Origin: Stenomitos rutilans HA7619-LM2
GTDB lineage: Bacteria; Cyanobacteriota; Cyanobacteriia; Leptolyngbyales; Leptolyngbyaceae
DNA: 48,063 bases
NCBI GenBank assembly: GCA_019358945.1
Contig: JAHHIE010000051.1
Location: 1-48,063, forward strand
Reading direction: 5' to 3'
Below, piece after piece: positions 25,090-33,382 of the stretch. Under the pieces are notes generated by a model that was not told the DNA's origin, searched no databases, and saw nothing but the letters and a program-made list of their open reading frames with translations. The stretch's first letter is position 1. Each line of letters begins with the position of its first letter. The position numbers and the translations under genes were made by a program.

Positions 25090-25350
25090 ATGAAATTAAT
25101 GGTGTGTCCAATGAATGGTGCTCGACCGATTTCGGAATTTGTGTATGGTGGCGAAGTGCGTCCTATGCCCGATCCACAGACCGTAGATGATGTAGCGTGG
25201 GCAGATTATGTGTTTAACCGCAACGGTGCCGCAGGCGTGAAGCAGGAATGGTGGTGCCATACGCCGAGTAATACCTGGTTTCTGGTCGATCGCAATACCG
25301 CAACCGATGAAATTCTTCGTACCTATTTGTATGGTGAGGAGGCCGCATGA
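25090..25350 (+). CDS. mgdB: N-methylglutamate dehydrogenase subunit B (sarcosine oxidase delta-like)
   Basis: 86 residues from the ATG at 25090, chosen because GGAAG precedes it at proper distance; an ATG at 25048 would add 14. Text is clearly SoxD-like: ISEFVYGGEVRPMPDP, WADYVFNRNGAAG, WWCHTPSNTWFLVDRNTATDE. Sarcosine oxidase delta binds zinc through CPxCG plus a downstream His and Cys; here the motifs are CPMNG and WCHTPS, so at most half the ligands remain. Stop overlaps the mgdC start by four bases (ATGA). Confidence 0.87.
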   Translation: MKLMVCPMNGARPISEFVYGGEVRPMPDPQTVDDVAWADYVFNRNGAAGVKQEWWCHTPSNTWFLVDRNTATDEILRTYLYGEEAA

Positions 25351-28300
25351 GCCAACGTCTACCGCCTGTACCAGGGGAGTGGATCGATCGCACCCGACCG
25401 ATCGACTTCACCTTTGAAGGAATGCATTTTCGGGGGTATGCAGGCGATACCATCAGCAGTGCGTTATGGGCATCAGGACAACGAGTGTTGGGACGCAGCT
25501 TCAAATACCATCGTCCACGTGGGCTACTGAGCTTTGCGAATCACGACGTCAACACGCTGATGCAATCTGGTCAGGTGCTGAATGTTCGGGCAGATGTCAC
25601 ACCGTTAGAAGCAGGGATGACGCTCACAGCCATTAATACGGTGGGCGGCGTAATGGGCGATCGTGCCAGCGTTCTCAATTTCTTTTCACCCTTCCTGCCC
25701 GTTGGTTTTTACTACAAAGCCTTTCTAGATAAAAAACTCTTTCCCATATGGGAACGCCTGATTCGCCGCATGACGGGCTTGGGTGAAGGTAATCCAGCCA
25801 CTCCCCACATCCGCACGCCCAAGCGCTACGACTTTTGTGACGTGTTGGTGATTGGTGCTGGGGTCTCTGGTTTGTCAGCCGCACTGTCAGCGGCAAACGC
25901 AGGCGCAGATGTAGTCATTATCGATGAGAACGCGAAGGCAGGTGGTTCCGGCGGCTATCAACTGGGTGGCAATTCATCTCACGCTGAGAAAACGGCTGCA
26001 TTGCTGGATGCGATCGCCTCCCATCCTAACATTCGGTTGTATATAGGCACTCAAGCAGCAGGCTATTACGCCGATCACTGGATTCCCTTAGTCGATCGCG
26101 ATCGACTTTCCAAGATGCGTGCCAAGTCGGTCATTGTTGCCAGCGGTGCCTACGATCAACCTGCCGTTTTCCACAACAACGATCTCCCAGGCGTGATGTT
26201 GGCATCTGCTGCTCAACGGCTCATCTATCGCTATGCGGTCAAGCCCATGCAGCGGGCAGTTGTCTTGGCTGCAAACAGCGATGGATACCGTGCAGCATTA
26301 GATTTGGCAGCACATGGAATTGTCGTGATGGCGATCGTCGATCTACGTCCTACTCCCACATTAACGGATCTCATGCAGGCGGCGCGATCGCAAAACATTC
26401 CCATCTATACAAATCATTGCATTTACGAAGCAAAGCAAAATCCAGCAGGTGATGGCATTGCCAGCGCTGTAGTTTGTCCGTTTGATGGTAACGAACCACA
26501 AGTAGGACAAAAACGGTCGATCGCCTGTGATGGCATTGTCATGAGTGTAGGTTGGGCACCTGCTGCCAATTTGCTGTATCAAGTCGGTGCCAAGATGCGC
26601 TTTAATAAACACTTACAGCAGTTTGTCCCAGACGTTTTGCCCGCAGGTGTTTTTGCCTGTGGTCAAGTGAATGGTATCTTCGAGTTTGAGCAGAAAATAT
26701 TAGATAGCGATAGGGCTGGTAATCTAGCAGCAGCGTTTCTAGGCTTTCCCAATACCGCTCCTGACTCTTCTTCTCTTTCGAGGTGTAACAACCTTCAGCT
26801 TACCCAAATCGAGCCGATTTACGAGGGACTGGAACTGGAACAATTAGCACCTTTCGGGGGGCGTGGGGGAGTTAGGACCCCACAAAGCGGGGGGGCGGGG
26901 GGAAGTCCCCCGGACAAGATTAGAAACGAAGCCCAAATCTCCATACACGACAATTCGTGTGAAAGTGAGAGTGTTTCTCATCCCTGGCCGATCGTCCCTC
27001 ATCCCCATCATAAAAACTTCGTAGATTTCGATGAAGACCTGCAACTTAAAGACTTCTACAACGCTGCCCAGGAAGGCTTTGATAATATAGAACTCCTCAA
27101 ACGCTACACCACCTTTGGGATGGGACCCAGCCAGGGAAAACATTCCAACATGAACGCTTTGCGAATTTTGGCACAGATTACAGGCAAAACTCCTGGTGAA
27201 GTCGGTACCACTACCGCACGACCGTTTTTCCATCCCGTGCTTCTCTCCCATCTGGCAGGACGTGGGTTTACACCAGAGCGCCAAACGCCGTTACACAGTC
27301 GCCATGCTGCATTAAACGCCAAATTCATGCTCACAGGCAACTGGCGACGACCCGAGTATTACACTCAGGAGGGAAAGAGCCGTGACAAGTGTATTTCTGA
27401 GGAAGCGATCGCCGTTCGTACCCGCATCGGTATTATTGATGTCGGCACATTAGGCAAATTGGAAATACGCGGCCCTGATGCGGCAGAGTTTCTAGAGCGA
27501 GTCTACACCGGACGCTACGACAGCCTGAAAGTGGGAATGTCGCGCTATGCCCTGATGCTCGATGAAACAGGAGTCATCATTGATGATGGTGTAATCGCAC
27601 GTTTTGGAACCGAGCATTTCTACTTCACTACCACGACCTCTGGTGCAACAAACATCTACCGTGAGCTGTCGCGCCTCAACACCATGTGGCACTTGGACTG
27701 TGGCATTGTGAATACAACAGGTGCACGATCGGCCATCAATCTGGCTGGCCCCCATGCTCGTGAAGTGCTTGCCAAACTCACCAATCTGGATTTGTCCCAT
27801 AACGCTTTCCCCTACCTTGGCGTACGTCAGGCAACTGTTGCTGGCATTCCTGCTTTATTGATGCGCGTTGGGTTTGTCGGTGAGTGGGGGTACGAAATTC
27901 ATGTCGCCGCAGACTCGGCGATCGCACTTTGGGATGCTTTACTAAAAGCAGGTGCAGCATACGGCATTAAGCCCTTTGGTGTCGAAGCGCAACGGCTACT
28001 GCGACTGGAGAAAGGACACCTAATTGTCGGGCAGGATACCGACGGTTTGACCACTCCGCGAGAAGCTGGTCTGGGATGGGCTGTCAAGCTAGACAAGCCG
28101 TTTTTCATTGGTCAACGCAGTCTACAAAGTATGACAAATCCGATCAAACATACGTTGGTGGGCTTTGTGCTAGAGCCATTTCAAGGATTGCCACCGCAGG
28201 AATGCCATCTCATTATCGATCGCAATGAAATAGCGGGTCGCATTACCAGCATTGCCTTCAGTCCTTTCTTAAAACAATTTATTGGATTAGCATTTGTGAA

Positions 28301-28451
28301 ACCAGAGTTGGCGACAGTGGGCGATCGCCTTTCCATTCGCCGCGCCGATGGTTCCTTCGTCACCGCAACCATTCATCCCACTCCCTTCTACGATCCCGAA
28401 AACCTCCGCCAGAAAGAAGCTATCCAAAAACAGGAGGAAGTCACGGTATGA
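25347..28451 (+). CDS. mgdC: N-methylglutamate dehydrogenase subunit C (sarcosine oxidase alpha-like)
   Basis: 1034 residues. Order: an N-terminal ferredoxin-like domain (about 15-110; FKYHRPRGLLSFANHDVNTL), an NAD/FAD Rossmann domain (VIGAGVSGLSAALSAANAG, about 168-186), a second nucleotide domain (about 250-460), then a C-terminal aminomethyltransferase/THF domain (about 640-1020; YALMLDETGVIIDDGVIARF, WGYEIHVAADSAIALWDAL, LRLEKGHLIVGQDTDG). It transfers the oxidised methyl carbon to tetrahydrofolate. Residues about 500-550 are a Gly/Pro-rich insertion encoded by repeat DNA between the two halves. It overlaps mgdD by four bases. Confidence 0.88.
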   Translation: MSQRLPPVPGEWIDRTRPIDFTFEGMHFRGYAGDTISSALWASGQRVLGRSFKYHRPRGLLSFANHDVNTLMQSGQVLNVRADVTPLEAGMTLTAINTVGGVMGDRASVLNFFSPFLPVGFYYKAFLDKKLFPIWERLIRRMTGLGEGNPATPHIRTPKRYDFCDVLVIGAGVSGLSAALSAANAGADVVIIDENAKAGGSGGYQLGGNSSHAEKTAALLDAIASHPNIRLYIGTQAAGYYADHWIPLVDRDRLSKMRAKSVIVASGAYDQPAVFHNNDLPGVMLASAAQRLIYRYAVKPMQRAVVLAANSDGYRAALDLAAHGIVVMAIVDLRPTPTLTDLMQAARSQNIPIYTNHCIYEAKQNPAGDGIASAVVCPFDGNEPQVGQKRSIACDGIVMSVGWAPAANLLYQVGAKMRFNKHLQQFVPDVLPAGVFACGQVNGIFEFEQKILDSDRAGNLAAAFLGFPNTAPDSSSLSRCNNLQLTQIEPIYEGLELEQLAPFGGRGGVRTPQSGGAGGSPPDKIRNEAQISIHDNSCESESVSHPWPIVPHPHHKNFVDFDEDLQLKDFYNAAQEGFDNIELLKRYTTFGMGPSQGKHSNMNALRILAQITGKTPGEVGTTTARPFFHPVLLSHLAGRGFTPERQTPLHSRHAALNAKFMLTGNWRRPEYYTQEGKSRDKCISEEAIAVRTRIGIIDVGTLGKLEIRGPDAAEFLERVYTGRYDSLKVGMSRYALMLDETGVIIDDGVIARFGTEHFYFTTTTSGATNIYRELSRLNTMWHLDCGIVNTTGARSAINLAGPHAREVLAKLTNLDLSHNAFPYLGVRQATVAGIPALLMRVGFVGEWGYEIHVAADSAIALWDALLKAGAAYGIKPFGVEAQRLLRLEKGHLIVGQDTDGLTTPREAGLGWAVKLDKPFFIGQRSLQSMTNPIKHTLVGFVLEPFQGLPPQECHLIIDRNEIAGRITSIAFSPFLKQFIGLAFVKPELATVGDRLSIRRADGSFVTATIHPTPFYDPENLRQKEAIQKQEEVTV
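26850..26905. repeat. G-rich repeat insertion inside mgdC
   Basis: A G/C-rich segment with GGGGGGCGTGGGGGAG and a palindromic GGGGGAAGTCCCCC lies in frame and encodes a Gly-rich linker (FGGRGGVRTPQSGGAGGSPP). It resembles the C/G-rich intergenic palindromes of this genome and sits at the junction between the oxidoreductase half and the THF half. Confidence 0.75.
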
Positions 28452-29152
28452 TTCGCCTGAGTCCAATGCATGACCGACTCCAATGCATCAATGGAACGTT
28501 GCAAGATTTGAATGGAATGCCAACTCTTCTGTCCGTTCCTGATGAGGTTAGGATAGCCACTCATTTAGGTATCGCTGATGTTTCTTGCCTGACTCGTTTT
28601 GGTGTTAAAGGAGCGGATGCAGCCGCTTGGCTATCGAGTCAAGGCATCACAACGCCTGATCGCCCAAATACCTGGAATCCCCTTCCTGATGGTGGCATCA
28701 TTGCCCGTCTCGGCTTAACAGAATTTTTGATTGAAGACGATTTGCAAAGCCATTTTGCAGTTAATCTAGCCAAACTCTGCCAGCAGCCACCCGCCAAAGT
28801 TTATCCCGTCTTACGTCAGGATGCTGCGATCGTCCTTTGTGGTTCAGCAGTCAACGAACTCCTACTGCAAACCTGTAGCGTTAACTTTCGCGTTCTATCA
28901 TTGCTGGAACATCCCGTCATGCTCACATCAATGGTAGGAGTCGCTGTTACCATCATTCCTGGCGATCGCAATGGCAACCCGTTCTACCGTATCTGGTGTG
29001 ATGGTACGTTTGGAACATATGTATGGCAAACCTTAGAAGCGATCGTCCAAGAGTTGGGCGGCGGCGTGATTGGTTTAGCAAAACGGATGAGGGATGAGGG
29101 ATGTAGCTTGCTTCCCGTTGGCGAAGCCTGCCGAAGGCATAGGGTAGGCTAA
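28448..29152 (+). CDS. mgdD: N-methylglutamate dehydrogenase subunit D (sarcosine oxidase gamma-like)
   Basis: 234 residues; SoxG/aminomethyltransferase-like beta-rich protein: VRIATHLGIADVSCLTRFGV, GADAAAWLSSQG, LGLTEFLIED and VYPVLRQDAAIVLCG. It is the smallest THF-fold subunit of the dehydrogenase. The last 20-odd residues (after GLAKRM) are encoded by a dispersed palindromic repeat with GGCGAAGCCTGCCGAAGGC, so the native end has probably been replaced or extended. Four-base overlap with mgdC shows coupling. Confidence 0.82.
   Translation: MIRLSPMHDRLQCINGTLQDLNGMPTLLSVPDEVRIATHLGIADVSCLTRFGVKGADAAAWLSSQGITTPDRPNTWNPLPDGGIIARLGLTEFLIEDDLQSHFAVNLAKLCQQPPAKVYPVLRQDAAIVLCGSAVNELLLQTCSVNFRVLSLLEHPVMLTSMVGVAVTIIPGDRNGNPFYRIWCDGTFGTYVWQTLEAIVQELGGGVIGLAKRMRDEGCSLLPVGEACRRHRVG
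29084..29150. repeat. Dispersed repeat forming the mgdD C-terminus
   Basis: ATGAGGGATGAGGGATG heptamers are followed by GCTTCCCGTTGGCGAAGCC and TGCCGAAGGCA, the hairpin-forming CCCGTTGGCGAAGCC type of cyanobacterial repeat. It supplies the last codons of mgdD including the stop. Confidence 0.65.
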
Positions 29153-29333
29153 AAGTTTTGAATTTTGAGCTTGGAATTGGGAAAAACTAAACGATAAAGG
29201 ATGAAGGATAAAGGCTAAAAGTTCTGAGTTAATTCAAGTGCCCTCGAATCTCTTGCTTCCCCTGCTCTCCTTGCTTCCCCTCCCCTCCCCTCTGCTTCCT
29301 GCCCACTGACTACTAACTTCAAGGAACCTATTC
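29153..29333. other. Gap before gmaS with AAAGG repeats
   Basis: 181 bases of degenerate AAGGATAAAGGCTAAAAG and CTTGCTTCCCCT-type repeats, with an AAGGAA ribosome binding site shortly before the gmaS ATG. An internal promoter is possible but I see no clear -35/-10. Confidence 0.45.
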
Positions 29334-30662
29334 ATGTCTCCAGAAACGGCAAAAAAATTCCTAGCAGATAACCACGTTAAGTTCGTCCTAGCGCAGTTTG
29401 TGGATATGCACGGTACCGCCAAAACAAAGGCCGTGCCTGCATCCCATTTTGATGACATTCTCGACCCAGGTGCAGGGTTTGCAGGGTTTGCGGTTTGGGG
29501 CTTGGCGCAGCAACCGAATAGCCACGATTTCATGGCGATCGGCGATCCATCAACCTTAACGCTTGTCCCCTGGATGCCAGGATTTGCGCGGATGGTTTGC
29601 GTCGGTCATGTAGATGGACAGCCTTATCCTTATGATGCACGATTTGTGCTGATGCAGCAGCTAGAACGGCTGAAGCAAAAGGGTTGGACGTTTTACACCG
29701 GATTGGAACCTGAATTTGCCCTTCTGCAAAAAGATGCTCAGGGACACATTTTTCCGGCTGATACCACCGATACGCTAGAAAAACCCTGTTATGACTACAA
29801 AGGACTTTCTCGCAGTCGTGCCTTCATTGAAAAACTGGTGGAAAGTTTACAAATCGCGGGTTTTGACGTGTATCAAATTGATCACGAAGATGCCAATGGT
29901 CAATTTGAAATCAATTATACGTATACGGATTGCCTCACGTCCGCCGATCGCTATATCTTTTTCAAAATGGCTGCGTCTGAGATCGCCAAAGAAATGGGAT
30001 TGATTGCGACCTTCATGCCCAAGCCCTTTTCTAATCGGACGGGCACGGGAATGCACATGCACATGTCCATGTCTGACGGCAATGCCAATCTCTTTGCGGA
30101 TGACAGCGATCCTCGCCAGTTAGGACTGTCCAAATTGGGTTATCACTTCCTTGGTGGTTTACTGGCTCATGCACCAGCGCTCACTGCCATCTGTGCGCCT
30201 TCCATCAACTCTTATAAGCGATTGGTGGTAGGACGTGCACTCAGTGGTGCAACTTGGGCACCTGCTTACATTACCTACGGCGACAACAACCGCTCCAGCA
30301 TGGTTCGCATTCCAGGGGGACGGCTCGAATTTCGTCTAGCTGATGGTTCCTGTAATCCTTATTTGGCAGCGGCTGCCGCGATCGCCGCTGGGCTTGATGG
30401 TATCGAAAAAGAACTCGATCCAGGCGATCCGTACAACATCAATCTCTATGATCTTTCCGAAGCCGACCTTAAGGACAAAGGCATCAAGACCCTACCGCAG
30501 AGCTTAAAGGAAGCCGTTGACGCCCTCGAAGCAGATACCGTTATTACCGATGCCCTTGGCCCACTTGCTGCCGAATTTATCAGCCTTAAGCGTATGGAAT
30601 GGGTCGAATACATGCGCCACGTTTCCGCATGGGAAGTGCAGCGGTATTTAGAATTTTTCTAA
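29334..30662 (+). CDS. gmaS: Gamma-glutamylmethylamide synthetase GmaS (glutamine-synthetase-like)
   Basis: 442 residues, the length of GmaS and shorter than most GlnA. Glutamine-synthetase motifs: [76 protein letters not shown] and [13 protein letters not shown]. The N-terminus [17 protein letters not shown] is typical of the type III-like GmaS group. GmaS ligates methylamine to glutamate with ATP. True GlnA is less likely because the neighbours are mgs and mgd genes. Confidence 0.9.
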   Translation: MSPETAKKFLADNHVKFVLAQFVDMHGTAKTKAVPASHFDDILDPGAGFAGFAVWGLAQQPNSHDFMAIGDPSTLTLVPWMPGFARMVCVGHVDGQPYPYDARFVLMQQLERLKQKGWTFYTGLEPEFALLQKDAQGHIFPADTTDTLEKPCYDYKGLSRSRAFIEKLVESLQIAGFDVYQIDHEDANGQFEINYTYTDCLTSADRYIFFKMAASEIAKEMGLIATFMPKPFSNRTGTGMHMHMSMSDGNANLFADDSDPRQLGLSKLGYHFLGGLLAHAPALTAICAPSINSYKRLVVGRALSGATWAPAYITYGDNNRSSMVRIPGGRLEFRLADGSCNPYLAAAAAIAAGLDGIEKELDPGDPYNINLYDLSEADLKDKGIKTLPQSLKEAVDALEADTVITDALGPLAAEFISLKRMEWVEYMRHVSAWEVQRYLEFF

Positions 30663-30831
30663 GGGAGGAGGCAGAAGATTGTGGGTGGGAAGTGGTCAAA
30701 GCTAAATTTAAAGCTCAGATTTTTTGCCCTTTATCCTTCATCTTTGTCTTCTCCTGCAACTCAAAACTTTTAGCCTTTAGCCTTTAGCCTTTCTTCCAAC
30801 TCAGAACTCTTAACTCAAACCTATTCCCTCT

Positions 30832-31740
30832 ATGTGCGGCATCGTCGGCTTACTGGTCAAAAATCCATCACTACGATCGTCTCTCGGTGAACTCATGGTA
30901 CCCATGCTCATCGGTATGAGTCAACGCGGCCCCGATTCTGCTGGACTCGCCGTTTTTACTGACGCTCTACCAGACAACCAGCGCAAATATAGCCTCTACT
31001 CTGGTAGTATCCATACAAATGGTAACTTCAACTGGTCAGAACTGGCACAGGCATTTCAAACCCATTTCAACGCGACGCCCGAACTTCAAATTCACGGAAA
31101 TCAAGCCGTGCTTACGGCTGAGCTTACTCCCAACACTGTTAAGCAATGGCTACAAAAGCACTATCCATACATCCATCTTCTTTCAACTGGGCGAGCGATA
31201 GATTTGTACAAAGATGCGGGAAGTCCGACTAGCATTGCCGATCGCTACCACTTCCAAGATCTACAAGGCTCTCATCTCGTCGGGCATACCCGCATGGCAA
31301 CGGAATCGGCGGTTACGCCTGCCCACGCTCACCCTTTTACCGCAGGCGAAGACTTCTGCCTTGTCCATAACGGTTCCCTTTCCAATCCCTATGAAATTCG
31401 TCGCAAGCTTGAACATCACGGCATCCACTTTGAAACCGACAATGACACCGAAGCCGCCTGTCGCTTTCTCGAATGGCGAATGCAGGAAGGTGATGATTTG
31501 AAAGCAGCCATTCAAAAAGGCTTTGAAGCACTGGATGGTTTCTATACTTTTCTCATGGGCACTGTTGATCAGTTGGCGTTGGTACGTGATGCTTTTGCCT
31601 GTAAGCCTGCTGTAGTCGCCGAAACCGATGATTATGTGGCGATCGCGTCCGAATTTCGATCGCTCGCCCATCTTCCCCACATTAACCACGCCCACATCTA
31701 CGAACCCGCACCAGAGGAAATGTACGTATGGACGGTGTAA
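30832..31740 (+). CDS. mgsA: N-methylglutamate synthase subunit A (glutamine-amidotransferase class II-like)
   Basis: 302 residues starting MCGIVGLL: Cys2, exposed after Met removal, is the Ntn nucleophile. Other motifs: MSQRGPDSAGLAVF, LVGHTRMATESAVTPAHAHP and CLVHNGSLSNPYEIR. This is the GlxB/PurF-type amidotransferase domain of glutamate synthase as a separate subunit. It should take the methylamine group from gamma-glutamylmethylamide. Its last 13 bases overlap mgsB, indicating coupling. The gap before it (30663-30831) has AAAGG/CCTTTAGCC repeats. Confidence 0.88.
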   Translation: MCGIVGLLVKNPSLRSSLGELMVPMLIGMSQRGPDSAGLAVFTDALPDNQRKYSLYSGSIHTNGNFNWSELAQAFQTHFNATPELQIHGNQAVLTAELTPNTVKQWLQKHYPYIHLLSTGRAIDLYKDAGSPTSIADRYHFQDLQGSHLVGHTRMATESAVTPAHAHPFTAGEDFCLVHNGSLSNPYEIRRKLEHHGIHFETDNDTEAACRFLEWRMQEGDDLKAAIQKGFEALDGFYTFLMGTVDQLALVRDAFACKPAVVAETDDYVAIASEFRSLAHLPHINHAHIYEPAPEEMYVWTV

Positions 31741-32408
31741 CCTTCGACCTCGCTCAAACACCCCTGCGTGAAGTCAATCGCTTTCTCCATCAACCATCCA
31801 GCAACCAATCCATCCGTATTCTAAATCCCAACGGTGCTCACAACATTGCAGTAGGTTTAGATGCGCCGATGGAAGTCGAAATTGTGGGTCATGCAGGCTA
31901 TTACGCCGCTGGTATGAACAAGCTCGCAAACGTCACCATTCTGGGTAACGTCGGTCCCGGTGTTGCCGAAAATATGATGTCAGGACGAATCCACGTCAAA
32001 GGCTTTGCCTCCGTTTCCGCCGGAGCGTCGGCTCAGGGTGGATTACTCGTTATCGATGGTGATGCCAGCCTGCGTTGTGGCATTTCGCTTAAAGGGGCAG
32101 ATATTGTGGTAGGCGGCAGTGTCGGCAGTTTCTCCGCCTTCATGGCACAGGCAGGACGCATCGTGATTTGCGGCAATGCAGGCGATGCCCTCGGCGATTC
32201 TCTCTATGAAGCCGTCATCTACGTGCGTGGTGCCATCAAATCGCTCGGTGCCGATGCTCAGATGGAACCCATGACCGATGCCGATTACGAAGTGGTGGGT
32301 GAGCTACTTACCAAAGCAGGTTTTTCTCACGATCCGAAGGAATTCAAACGCCTCGCCTCAGCCAAGCAGCTTTATCACTGGAATGCAGATGCTAATCAGG
32401 AGTATTAA
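31728..32408 (+). CDS. mgsB: N-methylglutamate synthase subunit B (GXGXG/glutamate synthase alpha C-like)
   Basis: 226 residues forming the right-handed beta-helix of the glutamate synthase GXGXG domain: ILGNVGPGVAENMMSGRIHV, ASAQGGLLVIDGDASLRCGI, DIVVGGSVGSFSAFMAQAG and VICGNAGDALGDSLYEA. It is a structural subunit of the synthase (also called GlxC). Starts inside the 3' end of mgsA. Confidence 0.88.
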   Translation: MDGVTFDLAQTPLREVNRFLHQPSSNQSIRILNPNGAHNIAVGLDAPMEVEIVGHAGYYAAGMNKLANVTILGNVGPGVAENMMSGRIHVKGFASVSAGASAQGGLLVIDGDASLRCGISLKGADIVVGGSVGSFSAFMAQAGRIVICGNAGDALGDSLYEAVIYVRGAIKSLGADAQMEPMTDADYEVVGELLTKAGFSHDPKEFKRLASAKQLYHWNADANQEY

Positions 32409-32434
32409 AAAGATTCGCAGTTGTTAAAAAACTT

Positions 32435-33355
32435 ATGGGCTATTACAACAGTTTCTCCGTGTTGGCATTTACTGGCTTCGCTTTAGTTTTGTCATCATAC
32501 GGTTCAGCGTATTGTCCAGAACTGTTACAAGTTCAGCAAGTAGTCAGTCAAAGTTCTACGCAATTAAAAACAACTGATTTGAATACGTCTGCCACCTCTG
32601 TTGAAGAAGAGGCAATATACACACGTCCGAAAAGTGAAAAACCTGCAAAATTTGAGAATCAACAGAAAGCCTTAAAACATGGCTGTAAACTTCAACATCT
32701 TAAGGGTAAAATTCAGGAAAGCTGTGTTATTCAGACATATACTATCTCGCATGACTTCATTCTTGATATTTACGATAGGAGTAATCGAGGTGAATTTATT
32801 AGGACTGATAGTCTTATACTACGTTCACATTATATTGGAGGGGAAATTCAGTACAAAGATCTGTTAGGAGATGGTAAGAAATCTATTTTGGCTCCTCTCA
32901 AAACGGGGGGTACGGGAATTGAACTGACTATTGTAGTGATAATCGTTTTTAATAAGCGTCAGTTCCAGCTTGTGGCAGCGGAGCCATTAACATATGGCAA
33001 TTCCGCTGGTGGTTGGGATCTAATAAAGTTTACAGCCAACTATAAAATTAGAAATGAAGGAACTCAAAATGTTTCTTTAGTTTTTACGCCTGAATATATG
33101 TATATCTCACAGCACCCTAGAAAGCCTAAAAGAATCACAAAAGTTTTCTGGGATGATGAACTTAAGTGGAATCAAGAAAAGTTCTCTTTTTATGATCGTC
33201 AGCTAGAAGAATATAAAGCTGAACGTTCAATCTTTTTTATGCAAAAGAATATTTCTCGCATAAGGGCAACTATTTCTGAACAAAATCTAACTGATTTTGA
33301 TAGGGACAGTTGGATAAAAACGAAGGTTGGAGAAGTTACGGCAGAGCAAAATTAA
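32435..33355 (+). CDS. Hypothetical exported protein, 306 aa, AT-rich gene inside the operon
   Basis: 306 residues with a hydrophobic N-terminus (residues 5-26) ending in SSYGSAYC, probably a signal peptide. The rest is soluble and Lys/Glu-rich, with GGEIQYKDLLGDGKKSILAP, TIVVIIVFNKRQFQLVAAEP and FTPEYMYISQHPRKPKR. I do not recognise a family. The gene is clearly richer in A/T than its neighbours and lacks HIP1 sites. It splits mgsB from mgsC, so it looks like a later insertion that is carried along in the transcript. It could have an unrelated role. Confidence 0.78.
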   Translation: MGYYNSFSVLAFTGFALVLSSYGSAYCPELLQVQQVVSQSSTQLKTTDLNTSATSVEEEAIYTRPKSEKPAKFENQQKALKHGCKLQHLKGKIQESCVIQTYTISHDFILDIYDRSNRGEFIRTDSLILRSHYIGGEIQYKDLLGDGKKSILAPLKTGGTGIELTIVVIIVFNKRQFQLVAAEPLTYGNSAGGWDLIKFTANYKIRNEGTQNVSLVFTPEYMYISQHPRKPKRITKVFWDDELKWNQEKFSFYDRQLEEYKAERSIFFMQKNISRIRATISEQNLTDFDRDSWIKTKVGEVTAEQN

Positions 33356-33382
33356 GACATTTGGTCATCAGGAAAACCTATT

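Noticed and set aside
23016-29152. Annotation as heterotetrameric sarcosine oxidase (soxBDAG)
   Set aside because: The subunits are homologous, but gmaS and mgsABC follow directly on the same strand and MgdB lacks the SoxD zinc motif, which together fit N-methylglutamate dehydrogenase better.
29334-30662. Ordinary glutamine synthetase GlnA
   Set aside because: Length (442 aa), N-terminal text and neighbours fit gamma-glutamylmethylamide synthetase.
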